Notes: generated by a model from the letters alone, not told the origin. Shown: positions 1 to 8,670, counted from the first letter of the stretch. The stretch: DNA of 64,000 bases from Bacillus pumilus (GCF_003431975.1 NZ_CP027116.1:3596001-3660000); one strand, 5' to 3'. Numbers and translations are program-made.

Positions 1-1
1 T

Positions 2-838
2 TTTGGACAACACGTGTTTGAATGTGATATTCATTCCTCATCTTCTATTGAACACCGCTTGTCTGATCTCCATGATGCGTTCATAGATAAGAAAGTCGAC
101 GGTATCTTGACTGCCATTGGAGGCTTCAATTCCAATGAGCTCCTGCCTTACATTGATTACGACTTGATCCGTCAGCACCCTAAAGTTCTTTGTGGATACA
201 GTGATATTACTGCACTCGCAACCGCCATTACCGCCAAATGCGATATGGTGACATACTCAGGCCCTCATTTTTCCAGTTTCCAAATGGAACAGGGACAAGA
301 GGAGCAAACCGCTATGTTTCAAGCCTGCTTGATGAACGGCGGTGAGCCATTTGAGGTGATTCCATCGACAAAATGGAGCGATGACGCATGGTACCTTGAC
401 CAAGCGAACAGGGAGTTTCACCCGACGAAATGGGGAATATATCAGGAAGGAACAGCTGAAGGCATCTTGTATGGCGGGAACCTTTGCACACTGAACTTAT
501 TGCAAGGGACACCCTTTATGCCTCGCATCAAGGATGCCATCTTATTTGTGGAGGATGATGAGTTGGTCTTCCCTGAAATGTTCGCCAGAGACCTCACCTC
601 CCTCTTGCATCACACAGAATCTATCAAAGGGTTGATCATCGGACGATTTCAGAAAAAATCCAAGATGACAGAGGAACATTTAAAGTTCATTTTAGATAAA
701 CACCCAATGCTTCAACACATTCCAGTGATTTACGATGTCGATATCGGACATACACAGCCGGTCTTCACCTTGCCGATTGGCGGGAGTACCGAACTATCCT
801 GCTACGGCGGACAAATCCAATGGCGTGTTCACGCATAA
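2..838 (+). CDS. S66 family serine peptidase (LD-carboxypeptidase / MccF-like), 5' end outside window
   Basis: Cytoplasmic serine carboxypeptidase of the S66 family, which trims L,D-peptide bonds in murein recycling; the MccF branch also detoxifies microcin C-type compounds. The frame is open from the window edge, so the N-terminus is missing; the GTG at 14 is internal. Family signatures are visible: the block ILTAIGGFNSN, the nucleophile elbow GYSDIT (Ser), the Glu in FVEDDE and the C-terminal His in DIGHTQP, giving the Ser-Glu-His triad. The gene is followed at once by its own terminator, so it is not cotranscribed with the peptide genes downstream. Which of the two subfamily roles it has cannot be decided from this part. 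Confidence 0.85.
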   Translation, partial: FGQHVFECDIHSSSSIEHRLSDLHDAFIDKKVDGILTAIGGFNSNELLPYIDYDLIRQHPKVLCGYSDITALATAITAKCDMVTYSGPHFSSFQMEQGQEEQTAMFQACLMNGGEPFEVIPSTKWSDDAWYLDQANREFHPTKWGIYQEGTAEGILYGGNLCTLNLLQGTPFMPRIKDAILFVEDDELVFPEMFARDLTSLLHHTESIKGLIIGRFQKKSKMTEEHLKFILDKHPMLQHIPVIYDVDIGHTQPVFTLPIGGSTELSCYGGQIQWRVHA

Positions 839-848
839 ATAAAACCTA

Positions 849-877
849 AAAAGCACCCTCATATGTGGGTGCTTTTT
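849..877 (+). terminator. Rho-independent terminator after the S66 peptidase
   Basis: Ten-base-pair perfect stem (AAAAGCACCC / GGGTGCTTTT) with an 8-nt loop and a T-run, starting 10 nt after the stop codon. Confidence 0.85.
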
Positions 878-980
878 CTATTCCATCGATTCTTTTTTTA
901 AAATTTTTTTAGAAAAAGTGATCCAACCCTTCATCCCCTTCGTTAAGTAGATGTAAAAAGAAAAGAGAGGAGGGGGCAAC

Positions 981-1046
981 ATGTTCTCTGATGTACTTAG
1001 CCAATTATTTGATTCTATCTCTAACATTATTAATACGCTTGGGTAA
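981..1046 (+). CDS. Tandem amphipathic 21-residue peptide, copy 1
   Basis: A 21-codon ORF behind a strong Shine-Dalgarno (AGAGAGGAGGGGG). It starts MFSDVLSQLF and ends NIINTLG. Hydrophobic residues sit at positions 1, 2, 5, 6, 9, 10, 13, 16, 17 and 20, and polar ones fill the rest, so a helix would have one fully apolar face. There are two Asp and no Lys, Arg, His or Cys, giving net charge about -2. There is no signal peptide or double-Gly leader. Size, tandem layout and amphipathicity recall phenol-soluble modulins and delta-toxin of staphylococci, but I see no clear sequence homology. Function is unknown; a leaderless surfactant-like, membrane-active or signalling peptide is an inference. 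Confidence 0.75.
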   Translation: MFSDVLSQLFDSISNIINTLG

Positions 1047-1098
1047 TCCCATTTAACGACACACATACTACATGCTTTTTGAAGGGAGGATACAAACT

Positions 1099-1164
1099 AT
1101 GTTCTCTGATGTACTTAGCCAATTATTCGATTCTATCTCTAACATTATTAATACGCTTGGGTAA
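1099..1164 (+). CDS. Tandem amphipathic 21-residue peptide, copy 2
   Basis: Encodes exactly the same 21 residues as the gene at 981. It differs from copy 1 by one silent change (TTT to TTC at Phe10). It is preceded by the GAAGGGAGGATACAAACT ribosome-binding spacer, with a 7-8 nt gap to ATG. Identity at the protein level with silent differences at the DNA level argues that the peptide itself is under selection. Confidence 0.75.
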   Translation: MFSDVLSQLFDSISNIINTLG

Positions 1165-1216
1165 TCCCATTTAACGACACACATACTACATGCTTTTTGA
1201 AGGGAGGATACAAACT

Positions 1217-1282
1217 ATGTTCTCTGATGTACTTAGCCAATTATTTGATTCTATTTCTAACATTATTAATACACTTGGGTAA
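1217..1282 (+). CDS. Tandem amphipathic 21-residue peptide, copy 3
   Basis: Third copy with the same 21-residue product. Two silent changes relative to copy 1 (ATC to ATT at Ile13, ACG to ACA at Thr19). It has the same ribosome-binding spacer as copy 2. It is the last gene of the array; a terminator hairpin begins 5 nt after the stop codon. Confidence 0.75.
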   Translation: MFSDVLSQLFDSISNIINTLG

Positions 1283-1287
1283 TGTTC

Positions 1288-1324
1288 AACATCCGCTGTC
1301 TCTAGTAGATAGCGGATGTTTTTA
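1288..1324 (+). terminator. Terminator of the tandem-peptide operon
   Basis: Fourteen-bp stem AACATCCGCTGTCT / AGATAGCGGATGTT (one G-U pair), loop CTAGT, followed by a T-rich tail. Confidence 0.85.
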
Positions 1325-1402
1325 TTTAACAGATTCTGAATAGAGCAATTTAAATTAGGAACCTTGCTTGATTATCATCAAGTCAAAAAACCCTTTATGA
1401 AC

Positions 1403-1431
1403 TTGTTTCTACAAACCCAATTGGATGTTAT
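1403..1431 (+). promoter_or_regulatory. Candidate SigA promoter for the 106-residue exported protein
   Basis: TTGTTT, 17-nt spacer, TGTTAT; about 40 nt upstream of the ATG. A 6-bp inverted repeat CTTGAT-tatc-ATCAAG lies just upstream (1367-1382) and could be an operator. Matches are imperfect. Confidence 0.4.
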
Positions 1432-1472
1432 GATCTATTTAAGGAATATATTAACTATATAAAGGAGATATA

Positions 1473-1793
1473 ATGATTAAACGTCTGATTGGTTTGTTTT
1501 TTATTACTCTTTGTATGATTGGATTAAGCTTCACTTCAAAAACTCTCACCCTTTCTGAAGAGGAATTAGATGATAAGGTCATCCACGTATTGGACTCATT
1601 ATGGGAAGAGCATAAATTGTTTAACTATCAGATTATCAAGACAGAGCCCACAATTTCCATTGGCATCGATACTTCAAAAGATATAGCAGGTTTGCAATCT
1701 GCATTAGAAAAGCAACTTCCTAAACAAGCATTAAAGGATTACGAAATTGAGATTTTCCAGAGACATAAAAGTGATCTAACAGATGAACGATGA
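1473..1793 (+). CDS. Small exported or membrane-anchored hypothetical protein
   Basis: 106 residues, ATG behind AAAGGAGATATA. Residues 1-20 are a basic-then-hydrophobic segment (MIKRLIGLFFITLCMIGL), a signal peptide or anchor, followed by an acidic hydrophilic domain (LSEEELDDKV...). There is no lipobox Cys in the right place and no recognised catalytic motif. The wording ISIGIDTSKD...LEKQL...YEIEIFQRHKSD suggests a small alpha/beta domain. It is transcribed alone between the peptide array and a terminator shared with argS. I do not recognise the family and assign no function; a link to the neighbouring peptides is only positional. Confidence 0.6.
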   Translation: MIKRLIGLFFITLCMIGLSFTSKTLTLSEEELDDKVIHVLDSLWEEHKLFNYQIIKTEPTISIGIDTSKDIAGLQSALEKQLPKQALKDYEIEIFQRHKSDLTDER

Positions 1794-1805
1794 AAAATAC
1801 AAACA

Positions 1806-1837
1806 AAAAACCCACTCTTGTTTACAGTGGGTTTTTC
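1806..1837. terminator. Bidirectional terminator between the exported protein and argS
   Basis: AAAAACCCACT / AGTGGGTTTTT stem with a 9-nt loop and A/T runs on both sides; serves the + strand gene at 1473 and argS on the minus strand. Confidence 0.85.
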
Positions 1838-1843
1838 GTATAA

Positions 1844-3517
1844 TTACATCTTTTCCGGTGCCGATACACCAATTAGTTTTAATGCATTCGCCAGCGTAAT
1901 TTGTGTCGCTTTCATGAGCGATAGACGTGCTGTTGTTTTTGTTTCGTTTTCTACATCAATGACCTTTTCGGCATTGTAGAAGCTGTGAAAGGCTGATGCA
2001 AGGTCATAAATATAGTTCGTCACACGGTGCGGAATACGCTTTTCAGCTGCTTCTGCTACAACTTCTGGGAAGCTGCCAATGATTTTGAGAAGATCGTATT
2101 CTTTTTCCGATTGAATGTGAGAGAAATCTGCTTTTTCAAGGTTTGGCTCGTAGCCTTTTTCTTCACCTTGACGCAGCATGCTGCAAATTCTTGCATGGGC
2201 ATATTGTGCGTAGTACACAGGGTTTTCGTTAGACGTAGAAATCGCTAGGTCTAGGTCAAAGTCCATATGTGTCGCCGCACTTCTCATCGCAAAGAAATAA
2301 CGCGTGGCATCTAAGCCTACTTCTTCAATCAGGTCACGCATGGTGACGGCTTTTCCTGTACGCTTACTCATTTTCATCTTTTCACCGTTTTTGTAAAGAT
2401 GAACGAGCTGAATGATTTCTACTTCAAGCTTGCCAGCAGGATATCCAAGTGCTTGGATCGCCGCCTTCATTCGAGGGATATAGCCATGATGGTCCGCTCC
2501 CCAAATGTTAATGAGTTGATCAAAGCCTCTGTCTAGCTTATCTTTATGATATGCGATATCTGGAAGCAAGTAAGTGAAGCTGCCGTCATTTTTAATCAGC
2601 ACGCGGTCCTTGTCGTCGCCAAAATCAGTTGAACGCAGCCACGTTGCGCCGTCTTCTTCAAATACATAGCCTTTTTCACGAAGGGTTTGTAGTGCTGGTT
2701 CGATTTTTCCGTTTTCATATAAAGAAGTTTCTGAATACCATACATCAAATGGCACACGGAAATTCTCAAGGTCTACACGTAATTTCTCTAATTCGTATTT
2801 CAATCCGTATTCACGGAAGAACTTCATGCGCTCTTCTTCCGCCTCATGCACGAAACGGTCACCAAATTCATCCGCAAGCTTTTGCCCGATGCCTTTGATG
2901 TCTTCTCCTCTATAGCCGTCTTCAGGCATCTCTTTTTCAAGACCGAGCGCCTCAAAGTAACGTACTTCTACAGATAAAGCGAGGTTATTGATCTGATTGC
3001 CTGCATCGTTGATATAGTATTCACGGCTCACGTCGAACCCTGCTTTATCAAGGATGTTGCAAAGAGAATCACCTACAGCTGCTCCGCGGGCATGTCCAAG
3101 GTGAAGGTCACCTGTTGGGTTGGCTGAGACGAATTCGACTTGCACCTTTTGGCCGCCGCCTGTATTCGTTTCACCATAAGCCTCTTTTGCTTCAAGGACA
3201 GCTGGGATGAGCTTTGTTAAATACTGATTGTTCATATAAAAGTTAATGAAACCTGGACCTGCGATATCCATTTTTTCAATAGAAGCTTTCCCTTTATCAA
3301 ACGCATTGACAATGTCCTCTGCGATTTGACGAGGTGCTTTTTTCGCAATGCGGGCAAGCTGCATTGCCATGTTGGTGGAATAATCACCGTGAGTTTTGTC
3401 TTTCGGCACTTCTAAAAGGACATCTGATACCTGGCTTTCATCAGCAAGTCCTGCTTTGACGACTGCCGCAATAATTTCTTCTTTTAACGCATCTTTGACC
3501 TGTTCTGCGATATTCAT
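1844..3517 (-). CDS. argS: Arginyl-tRNA synthetase
   Basis: Class I aminoacyl-tRNA synthetase that charges tRNA-Arg in the cytoplasm. At 557 residues it is the normal length. It shows the N-terminal additional domain (residues 1-110), the HIGH-type motif as HLGH within [17 protein letters not shown], the KMSKS-type motif as KMSKRTGK, and a C-terminal anticodon-binding helical domain. The ATG follows AAGGAGG at a 10-nt gap. The start overlaps the stop of ywiB by 4 nt (ATGA), the same ywiB-argS pair as in B. subtilis. Confidence 0.97.
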   Translation of the reverse strand: MNIAEQVKDALKEEIIAAVVKAGLADESQVSDVLLEVPKDKTHGDYSTNMAMQLARIAKKAPRQIAEDIVNAFDKGKASIEKMDIAGPGFINFYMNNQYLTKLIPAVLEAKEAYGETNTGGGQKVQVEFVSANPTGDLHLGHARGAAVGDSLCNILDKAGFDVSREYYINDAGNQINNLALSVEVRYFEALGLEKEMPEDGYRGEDIKGIGQKLADEFGDRFVHEAEEERMKFFREYGLKYELEKLRVDLENFRVPFDVWYSETSLYENGKIEPALQTLREKGYVFEEDGATWLRSTDFGDDKDRVLIKNDGSFTYLLPDIAYHKDKLDRGFDQLINIWGADHHGYIPRMKAAIQALGYPAGKLEVEIIQLVHLYKNGEKMKMSKRTGKAVTMRDLIEEVGLDATRYFFAMRSAATHMDFDLDLAISTSNENPVYYAQYAHARICSMLRQGEEKGYEPNLEKADFSHIQSEKEYDLLKIIGSFPEVVAEAAEKRIPHRVTNYIYDLASAFHSFYNAEKVIDVENETKTTARLSLMKATQITLANALKLIGVSAPEKM

Positions 3518-3936
3518 GAACGTAAATCCTCCTTATACGAAATCGATAATGTATGTAAATGCTTTTGACCTTCCCCTGTCAGCATATCGTACGTAATGTG
3601 TAGCAGTCCCTTGTCCACATCGAGATCAATGCCATGTGTGTGTACATCAAGCTGTAGTGTACCGAATGGCATCGTGTAATGTGTAACGGTCGTTTCTCCA
3701 ATGAGAAAGCGCTGCTTCATTTGAATAGCCCCTGATCTCATGACAAATATTTCTTTTTCACTCATTTTCACAACGGTTTTTACTTGACCCATTTCATGTT
3801 CTTCATGGTAAGTGAGATACGTTTTGTCATTCTTTTCTTGATACGTTCCAGTTGTGCGGAATTCGATCGTTTCTGCCGGCTCCGTCTCTGGTTTCATCAC
3901 TGACTTTACATGAATTGAAATTTGGTTTTGTGTCAT
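3514..3936 (-). CDS. ywiB: DUF1934 beta-barrel protein YwiB
   Basis: 140 residues, DUF1934 family, a small lipocalin-like beta barrel of unknown function found upstream of argS in bacilli. Alternating beta-strand pattern throughout ([25 protein letters not shown], then [25 protein letters not shown]), no signal peptide and no membrane segment, hence cytoplasmic. It is translationally coupled to argS through a 4-nt overlap, and its ATG follows a GGAAG ribosome-binding site. The assignment rests on family look and synteny. Confidence 0.85.
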   Translation of the reverse strand: MTQNQISIHVKSVMKPETEPAETIEFRTTGTYQEKNDKTYLTYHEEHEMGQVKTVVKMSEKEIFVMRSGAIQMKQRFLIGETTVTHYTMPFGTLQLDVHTHGIDLDVDKGLLHITYDMLTGEGQKHLHTLSISYKEDLRS

Positions 3937-3973
3937 TTTGCACTTCCTTTGCTAAGACCCGTTTAACTAAAAT

Positions 3974-3982
3974 AGTATACCA
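3974..3982 (-). promoter_or_regulatory. Candidate extended -10 promoter for ywiB-argS
   Basis: Minus strand TGGTATACT fits an extended -10 (TGn plus TATACT). No good -35 is seen at 16-18 nt. Lies about 40 nt before the ywiB ATG. Confidence 0.4.
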
Positions 3983-4060
3983 TATTCATGATCGCCTATC
4001 ATCCCATCATTTCTCTTCTTCTCTACGTTTAAACTTCGTTTTTCTTCTTCCGCCATCCCT

Positions 4061-4408
4061 TTAGAAAAAAAGAAATATGAAACTGACCAATACGACGAGT
4101 CCAGTCTTTACGCCCAAGTCTTTTCTTTTCATTAAATAAAAAAGAGCTTGCACGCCTGAACTTGCCAAAAATGCCTGAAAAAAATCAAATGGTGCGATAT
4201 TTGCCTGCTTACATACCACCTGCATGAATAACGCAATGGCCGTCAGATAGAAAAAGCCTCGATCCTGAAACAGCCCCAACATCTCTTCCTTTGCTTCCTT
4301 TTCCGAAGTAAAAACAGGCGGATCTGCTGTGAGTTCTCGTTTTAATGTAAGAATGCCTGCCGCTAACATACATAAAGCGAGAAGCACCATCAATATAGAA
4401 GAAAACAT
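4061..4408 (-). CDS. Small multi-pass membrane protein, unknown function
   Basis: 115 residues with four hydrophobic segments (about 1-21, 50-67, 73-92, 99-115) and a charged cytoplasmic-type loop between the first two (TADPPVFTSEKEAKEEM). ATG follows a near-perfect AAAGGAGG. It stands between ywiB and speB, directly downstream of speB's terminator, so it is likely transcribed on its own or by readthrough. I do not recognise the family and no catalytic or transport motif is visible. Confidence 0.65.
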   Translation of the reverse strand: MFSSILMVLLALCMLAAGILTLKRELTADPPVFTSEKEAKEEMLGLFQDRGFFYLTAIALFMQVVCKQANIAPFDFFQAFLASSGVQALFYLMKRKDLGVKTGLVVLVSFIFLFF

Positions 4409-4430
4409 GAACTGCCTCCTTTTCCATGTA

Positions 4431-4463
4431 AAAAAAAGAGCTTGTCTACATGAGATGACAAGC
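4431..4463 (-). terminator. Terminator after speB
   Basis: On the minus strand GCTTGTC / GACAAGC stem with a 10-nt loop followed by a run of T, 15 nt after the speB stop. Confidence 0.8.
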
Positions 4464-4477
4464 CCTTTATCAAGGTA

Positions 4478-5350
4478 TTATTTCACAAACCCAAGCAGCA
4501 TTTCACGTAAAAGCTTACTAGCTGTATTCGCAGTTTGGTCGGAATGATCGTATACAGGTGCTACCTCTACAAGGTCTGCACCAACTACTTGCACATCAGA
4601 ACCTGCAATCGCATGAATGGAAGCAAGCAGCTCTTTTGATGTAATACCGCCAGCATCCACCGTGCCTGTACCAGGTGCATGAGCCGGGTCGAGTACATCA
4701 ATGTCGATTGTGACATAAACTGGTCGCCCTTTCAGCTTTGGCAATACTTTCTTCAACGGCTCCAGCACTTCAAATGTAGAAATGTGCATGCCCGCTTCTT
4801 TTGCCCATTCAAATTCTTCCTTCATCCCAGAACGAATCCCAAAAGAGAATACATTTTCAGGTCCAATGAGTCCTGCCACTTTACGAATTGGTGTTGAATG
4901 AGACAGCGGCTCACCCTCGTATTCCTCACGAAGATCCGTATGTGCGTCCATATGGATAATCGCCAAATCAGGATATTTCTTATGCATCGCGCGGAAAACA
5001 GGCCAAGACACAAGATGCTCGCCTCCCATTCCTAATGGAAACTTCCCTTTTTCTAAAATGCTGTCGACATACTCTTCAATTAAGTCTAAGCTTTTCTGTG
5101 CATTTCCAAAAGGAAGTGGAATGTCACCGGCATCAAAGAATGGTACCTCGTGCAGCTCACGATCTAAATAAGGGCTGTACTCCTCTAAGCCAATTGAAAC
5201 CTCACGAATTCGATTCGGGCCAAAACGTGAGCCGGGCCGGTAACTAACGGTCCAATCCATCGGCATCCCGTATAAAATGACCTTTGCATCTTCCCATGTC
5301 GGATGACTTCCAATAAACACTTTTCCTGAATAAGCCTCGTCGAATCTCAT
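4478..5350 (-). CDS. speB: Agmatinase
   Basis: Manganese ureohydrolase that splits agmatine into putrescine and urea, the putrescine step of the SpeA-SpeB-SpeE polyamine route. At 290 residues it has normal length. Ureohydrolase signatures with the metal ligands are present: GGEHLVSWP (His), HMDAHTDLRE (Asp, His, Asp) and TIDIDVLDPAHAPGTGT (Asp, Asp). ATG follows AAAGGAGG. It lies downstream of speE in the same orientation, separated by 69 nt that hold a hairpin with a T-run, so its share of transcription may depend on partial termination. Confidence 0.96.
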   Translation of the reverse strand: MRFDEAYSGKVFIGSHPTWEDAKVILYGMPMDWTVSYRPGSRFGPNRIREVSIGLEEYSPYLDRELHEVPFFDAGDIPLPFGNAQKSLDLIEEYVDSILEKGKFPLGMGGEHLVSWPVFRAMHKKYPDLAIIHMDAHTDLREEYEGEPLSHSTPIRKVAGLIGPENVFSFGIRSGMKEEFEWAKEAGMHISTFEVLEPLKKVLPKLKGRPVYVTIDIDVLDPAHAPGTGTVDAGGITSKELLASIHAIAGSDVQVVGADLVEVAPVYDHSDQTANTASKLLREMLLGFVK

Positions 5351-5374
5351 GCAAGATTCCTCCTTTTACGCTTC

Positions 5375-5402
5375 AAAAAATGCGCAAACTGTCATTTGCG
5401 CA
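5375..5402 (-). terminator. Intercistronic hairpin between speE and speB
   Basis: Minus strand TGCGCAAA / TTTGCGCA perfect 8-bp stem, short loop, then six T. It has the form of an intrinsic terminator inside an otherwise codirectional operon and would uncouple speE from speB levels. Confidence 0.7.
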
Positions 5403-5419
5403 TGTCCATTTCGCTTGAT

Positions 5420-6250
5420 TTATTTGATTAAGTCGCTCACAAATTTCGGCAGAACGAATGCCGCTTTGTGCAATTCTTTTGTGTAATATTTCGTTTCAAT
5501 ATCAAAGAAACGGCTGTCTTCAACAGCAAGTGGATCATATTTTTTAGAACCGATAGTAAATGTCCAAAGACCACTTGGATACGTTGGAATATTTGCTGTG
5601 TAAAGCTTCGTGATTGGGAAAATCTCTTTTACATCACGCTGAACATTTGTAATCAACTCAGGTGTGAACCAAGGGTTGTCCGTTTGTGCCACGAAAATAC
5701 CGTCTTCTTTAAGTGCTTTTGAAATGCCTGCGTAAAATCCTTTAGAAAACAGGTTCACAGCTGGGCCTACTGGTTCAGTTGAATCCACCATGATGACATC
5801 ATACTCATTGTCAGCTTCGGCAATGTGCATAAAGCCGTCTCCGACTTTGACATCTACACGAGGATCATCTAATTTTCCAGCAATCGAAGGAAGGAATTTC
5901 TTCGAGTATTCGATGACTTTGCCATCAATATCAACAAGTGTCGCTTTTTTCACACTTGGATGCTTCAGGATTTCACGAATGACACCGCCGTCTCCTCCGC
6001 CTACGACAAGTACATTTTCCGGGTTTGGATGAGTGAAAAGAGGAACATGTGCCACCATTTCATGGTATACAAACTCATCTTTCTCAGATGTCATCACCAT
6101 ACCGTCTAAAAACAGCATATTGCCAAACTCTTCTGTTTCCACCATTTCTAAATGCTGAAAATCTGTTTGTTCTGTGTGAAGGGTTTTGTTCACCTTCAAT
6201 GTAATACCAAAATTCTTCGTTTGCTTCTCTGTATACCAAAGTTCGCTCAT
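5420..6250 (-). CDS. speE: Spermidine synthase
   Basis: Aminopropyltransferase that makes spermidine from putrescine and decarboxylated S-adenosylmethionine. Start set at the ATG at 6250 ([13 protein letters not shown]), behind GAGGAAG, giving 276 residues, the B. subtilis length; the longer frame upstream lacks a ribosome-binding site. Signatures: nucleotide-binding [16 protein letters not shown], the acidic [14 protein letters not shown], and the catalytic-loop region [10 protein letters not shown]. It is the first gene of speE-speB, with a SigA promoter about 90 nt upstream. Confidence 0.97.
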   Translation of the reverse strand: MSELWYTEKQTKNFGITLKVNKTLHTEQTDFQHLEMVETEEFGNMLFLDGMVMTSEKDEFVYHEMVAHVPLFTHPNPENVLVVGGGDGGVIREILKHPSVKKATLVDIDGKVIEYSKKFLPSIAGKLDDPRVDVKVGDGFMHIAEADNEYDVIMVDSTEPVGPAVNLFSKGFYAGISKALKEDGIFVAQTDNPWFTPELITNVQRDVKEIFPITKLYTANIPTYPSGLWTFTIGSKKYDPLAVEDSRFFDIETKYYTKELHKAAFVLPKFVSDLIK

Positions 6251-6338
6251 TGTCCATCTTCCTCTCATCCAATAATAAACAAACATCTATTGTTAGCGCC
6301 TTTTATCGGCTATGACTATATCGATTGTCCAAGAAAAA

Positions 6339-6367
6339 AGTATAGTGGATTCATATCAAATTGTAAA
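6339..6367 (-). promoter_or_regulatory. SigA promoter of speE-speB
   Basis: Minus strand TTTACA, exactly 17 nt, TATACT: five of six matches at each hexamer. It leaves a leader of about 80 nt before the speE ATG. Confidence 0.75.
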
Positions 6368-6475
6368 GAACCGCATGAGTTCTCTTCGATTTTTAAGCAT
6401 GCTCTCGTAATCGTTTGTTTAAAACGGTTTTCTTTGTTCCATACTGATAAAAAACCGTCAAAATGGGGGCTTTGC

Positions 6476-8545
6476 ATGGACACAATCATGAGTAATAAAA
6501 AAATCCGCATGACCGTGAAAACGATTCGAGCCTGTTTTTTTATCGGCTTGCTCGCTTTTCTATTTGCAGGCACTGTCTTTTTGACGATTCTTTTAATAGC
6601 CAAATGGCAAGGCGCCCCTTCTGTTCAAGTTCCCCAATCTACGACGATTTATGCAGCAGATGGTTCAAAGCTTGGAGAATCCAGCTTTGGAGAAAAGAGA
6701 TATTGGGTGCCATTAAAGGACATGTCCCCTCATATCAGTCAGGCGGCTGTAGCTGTGGAGGATAAAACCTTTTATGAACATCATGGCTTTGATATCAAAC
6801 GGATGGCGGGTGCTGCAGTAGCTGATATTCGTGCCATGGCAAAGGTACAAGGCGCCAGCACGATCACCCAGCAATATGCACGAAATCTGTATTTAGATCA
6901 TGATAAAACGTGGAAGCGGAAGTGGAATGAAGCCTTTTACACGATCCGTTTAGAGCAAAACTATACAAAAGATGAGATTTTAGAAGGATACTTGAACACC
7001 ATATACTATGGTCACGGAGCATACGGGGTGGAAGCGGCGTCCCGCCTGTATTTCGGGAAAAAAGCGAAGAATTTGACCCTCGCCGAATCTGCCCTTCTTG
7101 CCGGTATCCCGAAGGGCCCTTCTCTCTATTCACCTTATGTGAATGAAGAGAAAGCCAGCGCTAGAAAGAATATGATTCTGAGACAAATGCAAGAGGACGG
7201 AATGATTACGAAAGAGGCAGCCGATGAAGCCGAGAAAGAAAAATTGTCCTACCGCCCTTTGCAGCAAAAACAGCTGCAAGCAAAGCAAGCCCCGTATTTT
7301 TATGATGATGTGATTCGAGAGCTGAAACAAAGCCTAGGGTTAACAGAGGAGCAGATTGAAACCTATGGACTTCATATCCAAACGACCCTAAATCCAGAAT
7401 TACAGAAAATTGCCGAGAAGACGTTAAAAAGCACAATGAATTCAGCATCAGACATTCAAATCGGCTTTACCGCTATCCATCCCCAAACAGGGCATGTACT
7501 CGCCCTCATCGGGGGAAGAGATTATGAGAAAAGCCCATTCAATCGGGTCACACAAGCGAAAAGACAGCCCGGCTCAACCATGAAGCCTCTTCTCTATTAC
7601 ATTGCCTTGCAAAATGGGTTCACACCAGCAACCGTCATGCGCAGTGAAGAAACGGTTTTTGAGCTCGGTGATCAAGGAAGCGGTGCTGCTTATTCACCAA
7701 GCAATTATCATGGCTATTACGCCAATGACGGTATTACGATGCTTCAAGCCCTGGCGCTGTCTGATAACATTTATGCCGTGAAAACCCATCTATTTTTAGG
7801 AATGGAGCAGCTTGTAACAGCCGGCAAGACATTTGGTATCAACGAGAAACTAGACCAAGTGCCATCACTTGCCCTAGGCACGTCTCCTGTCAAACCAATT
7901 GAAATGACCAACGCTTACGCCATGCTTGTCAATGGCGGAAAACAAGTCAAACCAACCTTTATTACGAAAGTAACGGATGCAAAAGGCAACGTGCTATTTG
8001 AAGAAAAACAAAAACGAGAGCAAATTTTAGATGAAAAAGCAGCGTTTGTCACCACTGACATGATGTCAGGAATGTTCAATGATCAATTAAACGGCTATAC
8101 GAGCGTCACTGGCCGCACCATTATGAAGGATCTCACGCGAACATACGGAGGAAAATCAGGGACGACAGGAGCCGACAGCTGGATGATTGGCTTCTCTCCC
8201 CAGCTTGTCGCAGGTGTGTGGACGGGCTATGATAAAGGGCGCACCATTGACTCCGTCGAAGAAACAGCTTATGCAAAAAAGATATGGGCATCCTTTATGG
8301 AATCAGCCCTATCAAATCAGCCAGCCTCCTCCTTCATGCCGCCAGACGGTGTAAAAGGTGTGTATATCAATCCAAAAACCGGTGATCTTGCGGGTCCAGG
8401 ATGCGAATCAAAGGTATTCACCTATTTTGTAGAAGGAACGGAGCCGACAGGTGTCTGCTACGGCGCTGCGGAGAAATCATCTGAACAAGATCCGGTTCAA
8501 GACCAAAGGCCAAAGAAATGGTGGGAAAAGTGGCTGAAACGTTAA
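6476..8545 (+). CDS. pbpG: Class A penicillin-binding protein PbpG (sporulation)
   Basis: Bifunctional murein synthase acting in the forespore; in B. subtilis it is SigF-dependent and helps build germ-cell-wall murein. The frame runs upstream to 6152, but homology begins at MDTIMSNKK, so the ATG at 6476 behind GGGGG is chosen, giving 689 residues. Layout: cytoplasmic tail, one membrane span (about 20-42), GT51 glycosyltransferase with EDKTFYEHHGFD and GASTITQQYARN, then transpeptidase with STMK (Ser nucleophile in RQPGSTMKP), SDN (LSDNIYAV) and KSGTTG. Divergent from speE. An ACGGTTTT/AAAACCGT inverted repeat spanning a CATACT element lies just upstream (6424-6460) and may be part of its sporulation promoter. 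Confidence 0.93.
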   Translation: MDTIMSNKKIRMTVKTIRACFFIGLLAFLFAGTVFLTILLIAKWQGAPSVQVPQSTTIYAADGSKLGESSFGEKRYWVPLKDMSPHISQAAVAVEDKTFYEHHGFDIKRMAGAAVADIRAMAKVQGASTITQQYARNLYLDHDKTWKRKWNEAFYTIRLEQNYTKDEILEGYLNTIYYGHGAYGVEAASRLYFGKKAKNLTLAESALLAGIPKGPSLYSPYVNEEKASARKNMILRQMQEDGMITKEAADEAEKEKLSYRPLQQKQLQAKQAPYFYDDVIRELKQSLGLTEEQIETYGLHIQTTLNPELQKIAEKTLKSTMNSASDIQIGFTAIHPQTGHVLALIGGRDYEKSPFNRVTQAKRQPGSTMKPLLYYIALQNGFTPATVMRSEETVFELGDQGSGAAYSPSNYHGYYANDGITMLQALALSDNIYAVKTHLFLGMEQLVTAGKTFGINEKLDQVPSLALGTSPVKPIEMTNAYAMLVNGGKQVKPTFITKVTDAKGNVLFEEKQKREQILDEKAAFVTTDMMSGMFNDQLNGYTSVTGRTIMKDLTRTYGGKSGTTGADSWMIGFSPQLVAGVWTGYDKGRTIDSVEETAYAKKIWASFMESALSNQPASSFMPPDGVKGVYINPKTGDLAGPGCESKVFTYFVEGTEPTGVCYGAAEKSSEQDPVQDQRPKKWWEKWLKR

Positions 8546-8556
8546 AAAAGGACATG

Positions 8557-8582
8557 AAAAAACCCGAGATCTGCATCTCGGG
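8557..8582 (-). terminator. Terminator of ywhD, nested in a longer hairpin
   Basis: Core stem CCCGAGAT / ATCTCGGG with a 4-nt loop, followed on the minus strand by TTTTTT. An outer inverted repeat GGACATG (8550-8556) / CATGTCC (8589-8595) extends it, so the structure probably also stops pbpG transcripts. Confidence 0.75.
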
Positions 8583-8670
8583 ATTCTCCATGTCCTAGCT
8601 TTAACACCAGTTTACTCAAAAATCAGCTGGAATTGGTAGCAATTCTCCATTCTTCACAAAAATTTCACAA

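Larger units (their letters stand above)
981..1282 (+). repeat. Three tandem copies of a 118-bp gene-plus-RBS unit
   Basis: The peptide ORF plus its 52-nt downstream spacer with the next ribosome binding site recurs with an exact period of 118 bp (starts at 981, 1099, 1217). The two spacers are identical. The ORFs differ at only three positions, all third-codon and silent. A hairpin terminator follows the third copy, so the array reads as a small operon. Confidence 0.9.

Noticed and set aside
891..970. ECF-sigma or SigB promoter for the tandem peptides
   Set aside because: CCAAC...CGTT and other partial matches have wrong spacing; no promoter could be supported from the sequence alone.
878..1066. 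Minus-strand 62-codon frame antisense to the peptide gene
   Set aside because: It has no ribosome-binding site and only mirrors the repeated coding unit.
981..1282. CRISPR-like or satellite repeat array
   Set aside because: The repeated unit is a coding unit with a ribosome-binding site, its spacers are identical rather than unique, and changes are silent; this is tandem gene duplication.
2..1282. Microcin C-type system (MccF-like peptidase next to small peptides)
   Set aside because: The peptides end in Gly, not the Asn needed for adenylation, there is no mccB-like gene in the window, and the peptidase has its own terminator. The link is positional only, though the upstream side cannot be seen.
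6152..6475. N-terminal extension of PbpG by 108 residues
   Set aside because: The extension crosses the speE promoter and start, has no ribosome-binding site, and PbpG homology starts at MDTIMSNKK.
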